A DNA stretch of 64,000 nucleotides from Mesorhizobium sp. (lineage in GTDB: Bacteria > Pseudomonadota > Alphaproteobacteria > Rhizobiales > Rhizobiaceae): contig NZ_SUHQ01000012.1 of assembly GCF_004962245.1 (NCBI RefSeq), positions 1 to 64,000 of the forward strand, given 5' to 3'. A model generated the notes under the pieces. The model had not been told where the DNA came from. It did not search any database and was given only the letters and a program-made list of their open reading frames with translations. Below, piece by piece: positions 63,807-64,000 of this stretch; position 1 is the first letter of the stretch, and each line of letters starts with the position of its first letter. Both the position numbers and the translations under genes were made by a program.

Positions 63807-64000
63807 TTGTCAACGCCCGCCCCTCTCATTGAAATGCGCGGCATCTCCAAGAGCTTCGGCGCCGTCAAGGCAAACGAAGCCGTCGATCTCAGCGTTGCGC
63901 CGGGCGAAATCCTTGGGCTGCTGGGTGAAAACGGCGCCGGCAAGACGACGCTGATGAACGTGCTGTTTGGCGCCTATGCACCGGACGCCGGTGAAATCCT
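63807..64000 (+). CDS. ABC transporter ATP-binding protein, partial (truncated by window end)
   Basis: The first 64 codons of an ATPase: [21 protein letters not shown], Walker [17 protein letters not shown] (about 43-58). The start is TTG at 63807 or ATG at 63834. The frame runs off the end of the window. In BMP-type importers the ATPase is a double-domain protein; only the first domain's beginning is seen. It follows the binding protein with a repeat between. Confidence 0.85.
   Translation, partial: MSTPAPLIEMRGISKSFGAVKANEAVDLSVAPGEILGLLGENGAGKTTLMNVLFGAYAPDAGEI

Overview
The window looks like chromosomal DNA of a Mesorhizobium-like alphaproteobacterium (Rhizobiales). The evidence is high GC content, a MucR/Ros-type regulator, a DUF1127 protein, a CtrA-type box upstream of ftsK, a sigma-54 promoter on glnK-amtB, ETF-beta-type methyltransferase/EVE and mitofilin-like/HemY neighbourhoods, and many dispersed palindromic intergenic repeats of the rhizobial type. 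This taxonomic call is by pattern recognition, not by database comparison. Nearly every base is in a gene or a recognisable repeat; no rRNA, tRNA, CRISPR array, insertion sequence or phage was seen. Region 1 (1-32.7 kb) is mostly housekeeping: YceH/DUF480, OsmC, YciI-type proteins, UbiH-type hydroxylase, TesB thioesterase, the glnK-amtB nitrogen operon, AzlCD, FtsK, LolA, exonuclease III, a cyclic-nucleotide-binding protein, an OmpR-type response regulator (CenR-like), a YkuD protein, LysR and DUF1127, a leftward block methyltransferase-EVE-YciI and gpsA-tsaD, then hemC-hemD, mitofilin-like, HemY-like, TerB, a glutamine amidotransferase, a redox/regulator module (SDR, secreted protein, HxlR), an MFS transporter and MucR. 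A decayed ftsZ fragment lies between the HxlR and MFS genes. Region 2 (33-42.4 kb) is sugar metabolism: zwf and gnd run leftward, divergent from a four-gene sugar-type ABC importer (binding protein, double ATPase, two permeases), followed by a FadB-like bifunctional beta-oxidation enzyme. Region 3 (42.4-61.1 kb) is the most interesting part. It holds two complete spermidine/putrescine-type ABC importers, a LuxR-type and an unusual GntR-type regulator, an aldehyde dehydrogenase, an SDR, two tandem DUF861 cupins, a glutamine-synthetase-like PuuA homologue, a PuuB-like FAD oxidase, and two paralogous MGT-family (GT1-fold) glycosyltransferase-like proteins, one inside each half of the cluster. The PuuA/PuuB pair implies gamma-glutamylation and oxidation of an imported amine. 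The glycosyltransferase-like proteins are not part of the known Puu pathway and both lack the usual N-terminal histidine motif, so the cluster may handle an undescribed amine or amine conjugate. Region 4 (61.2-64 kb) has a PcaF-type thiolase, then a BMP-family binding protein and the beginning of its ABC ATPase, cut by the window end. Between genes there are at least six families of inverted-repeat elements, several candidate operators, terminators and intercistronic hairpins, listed separately.
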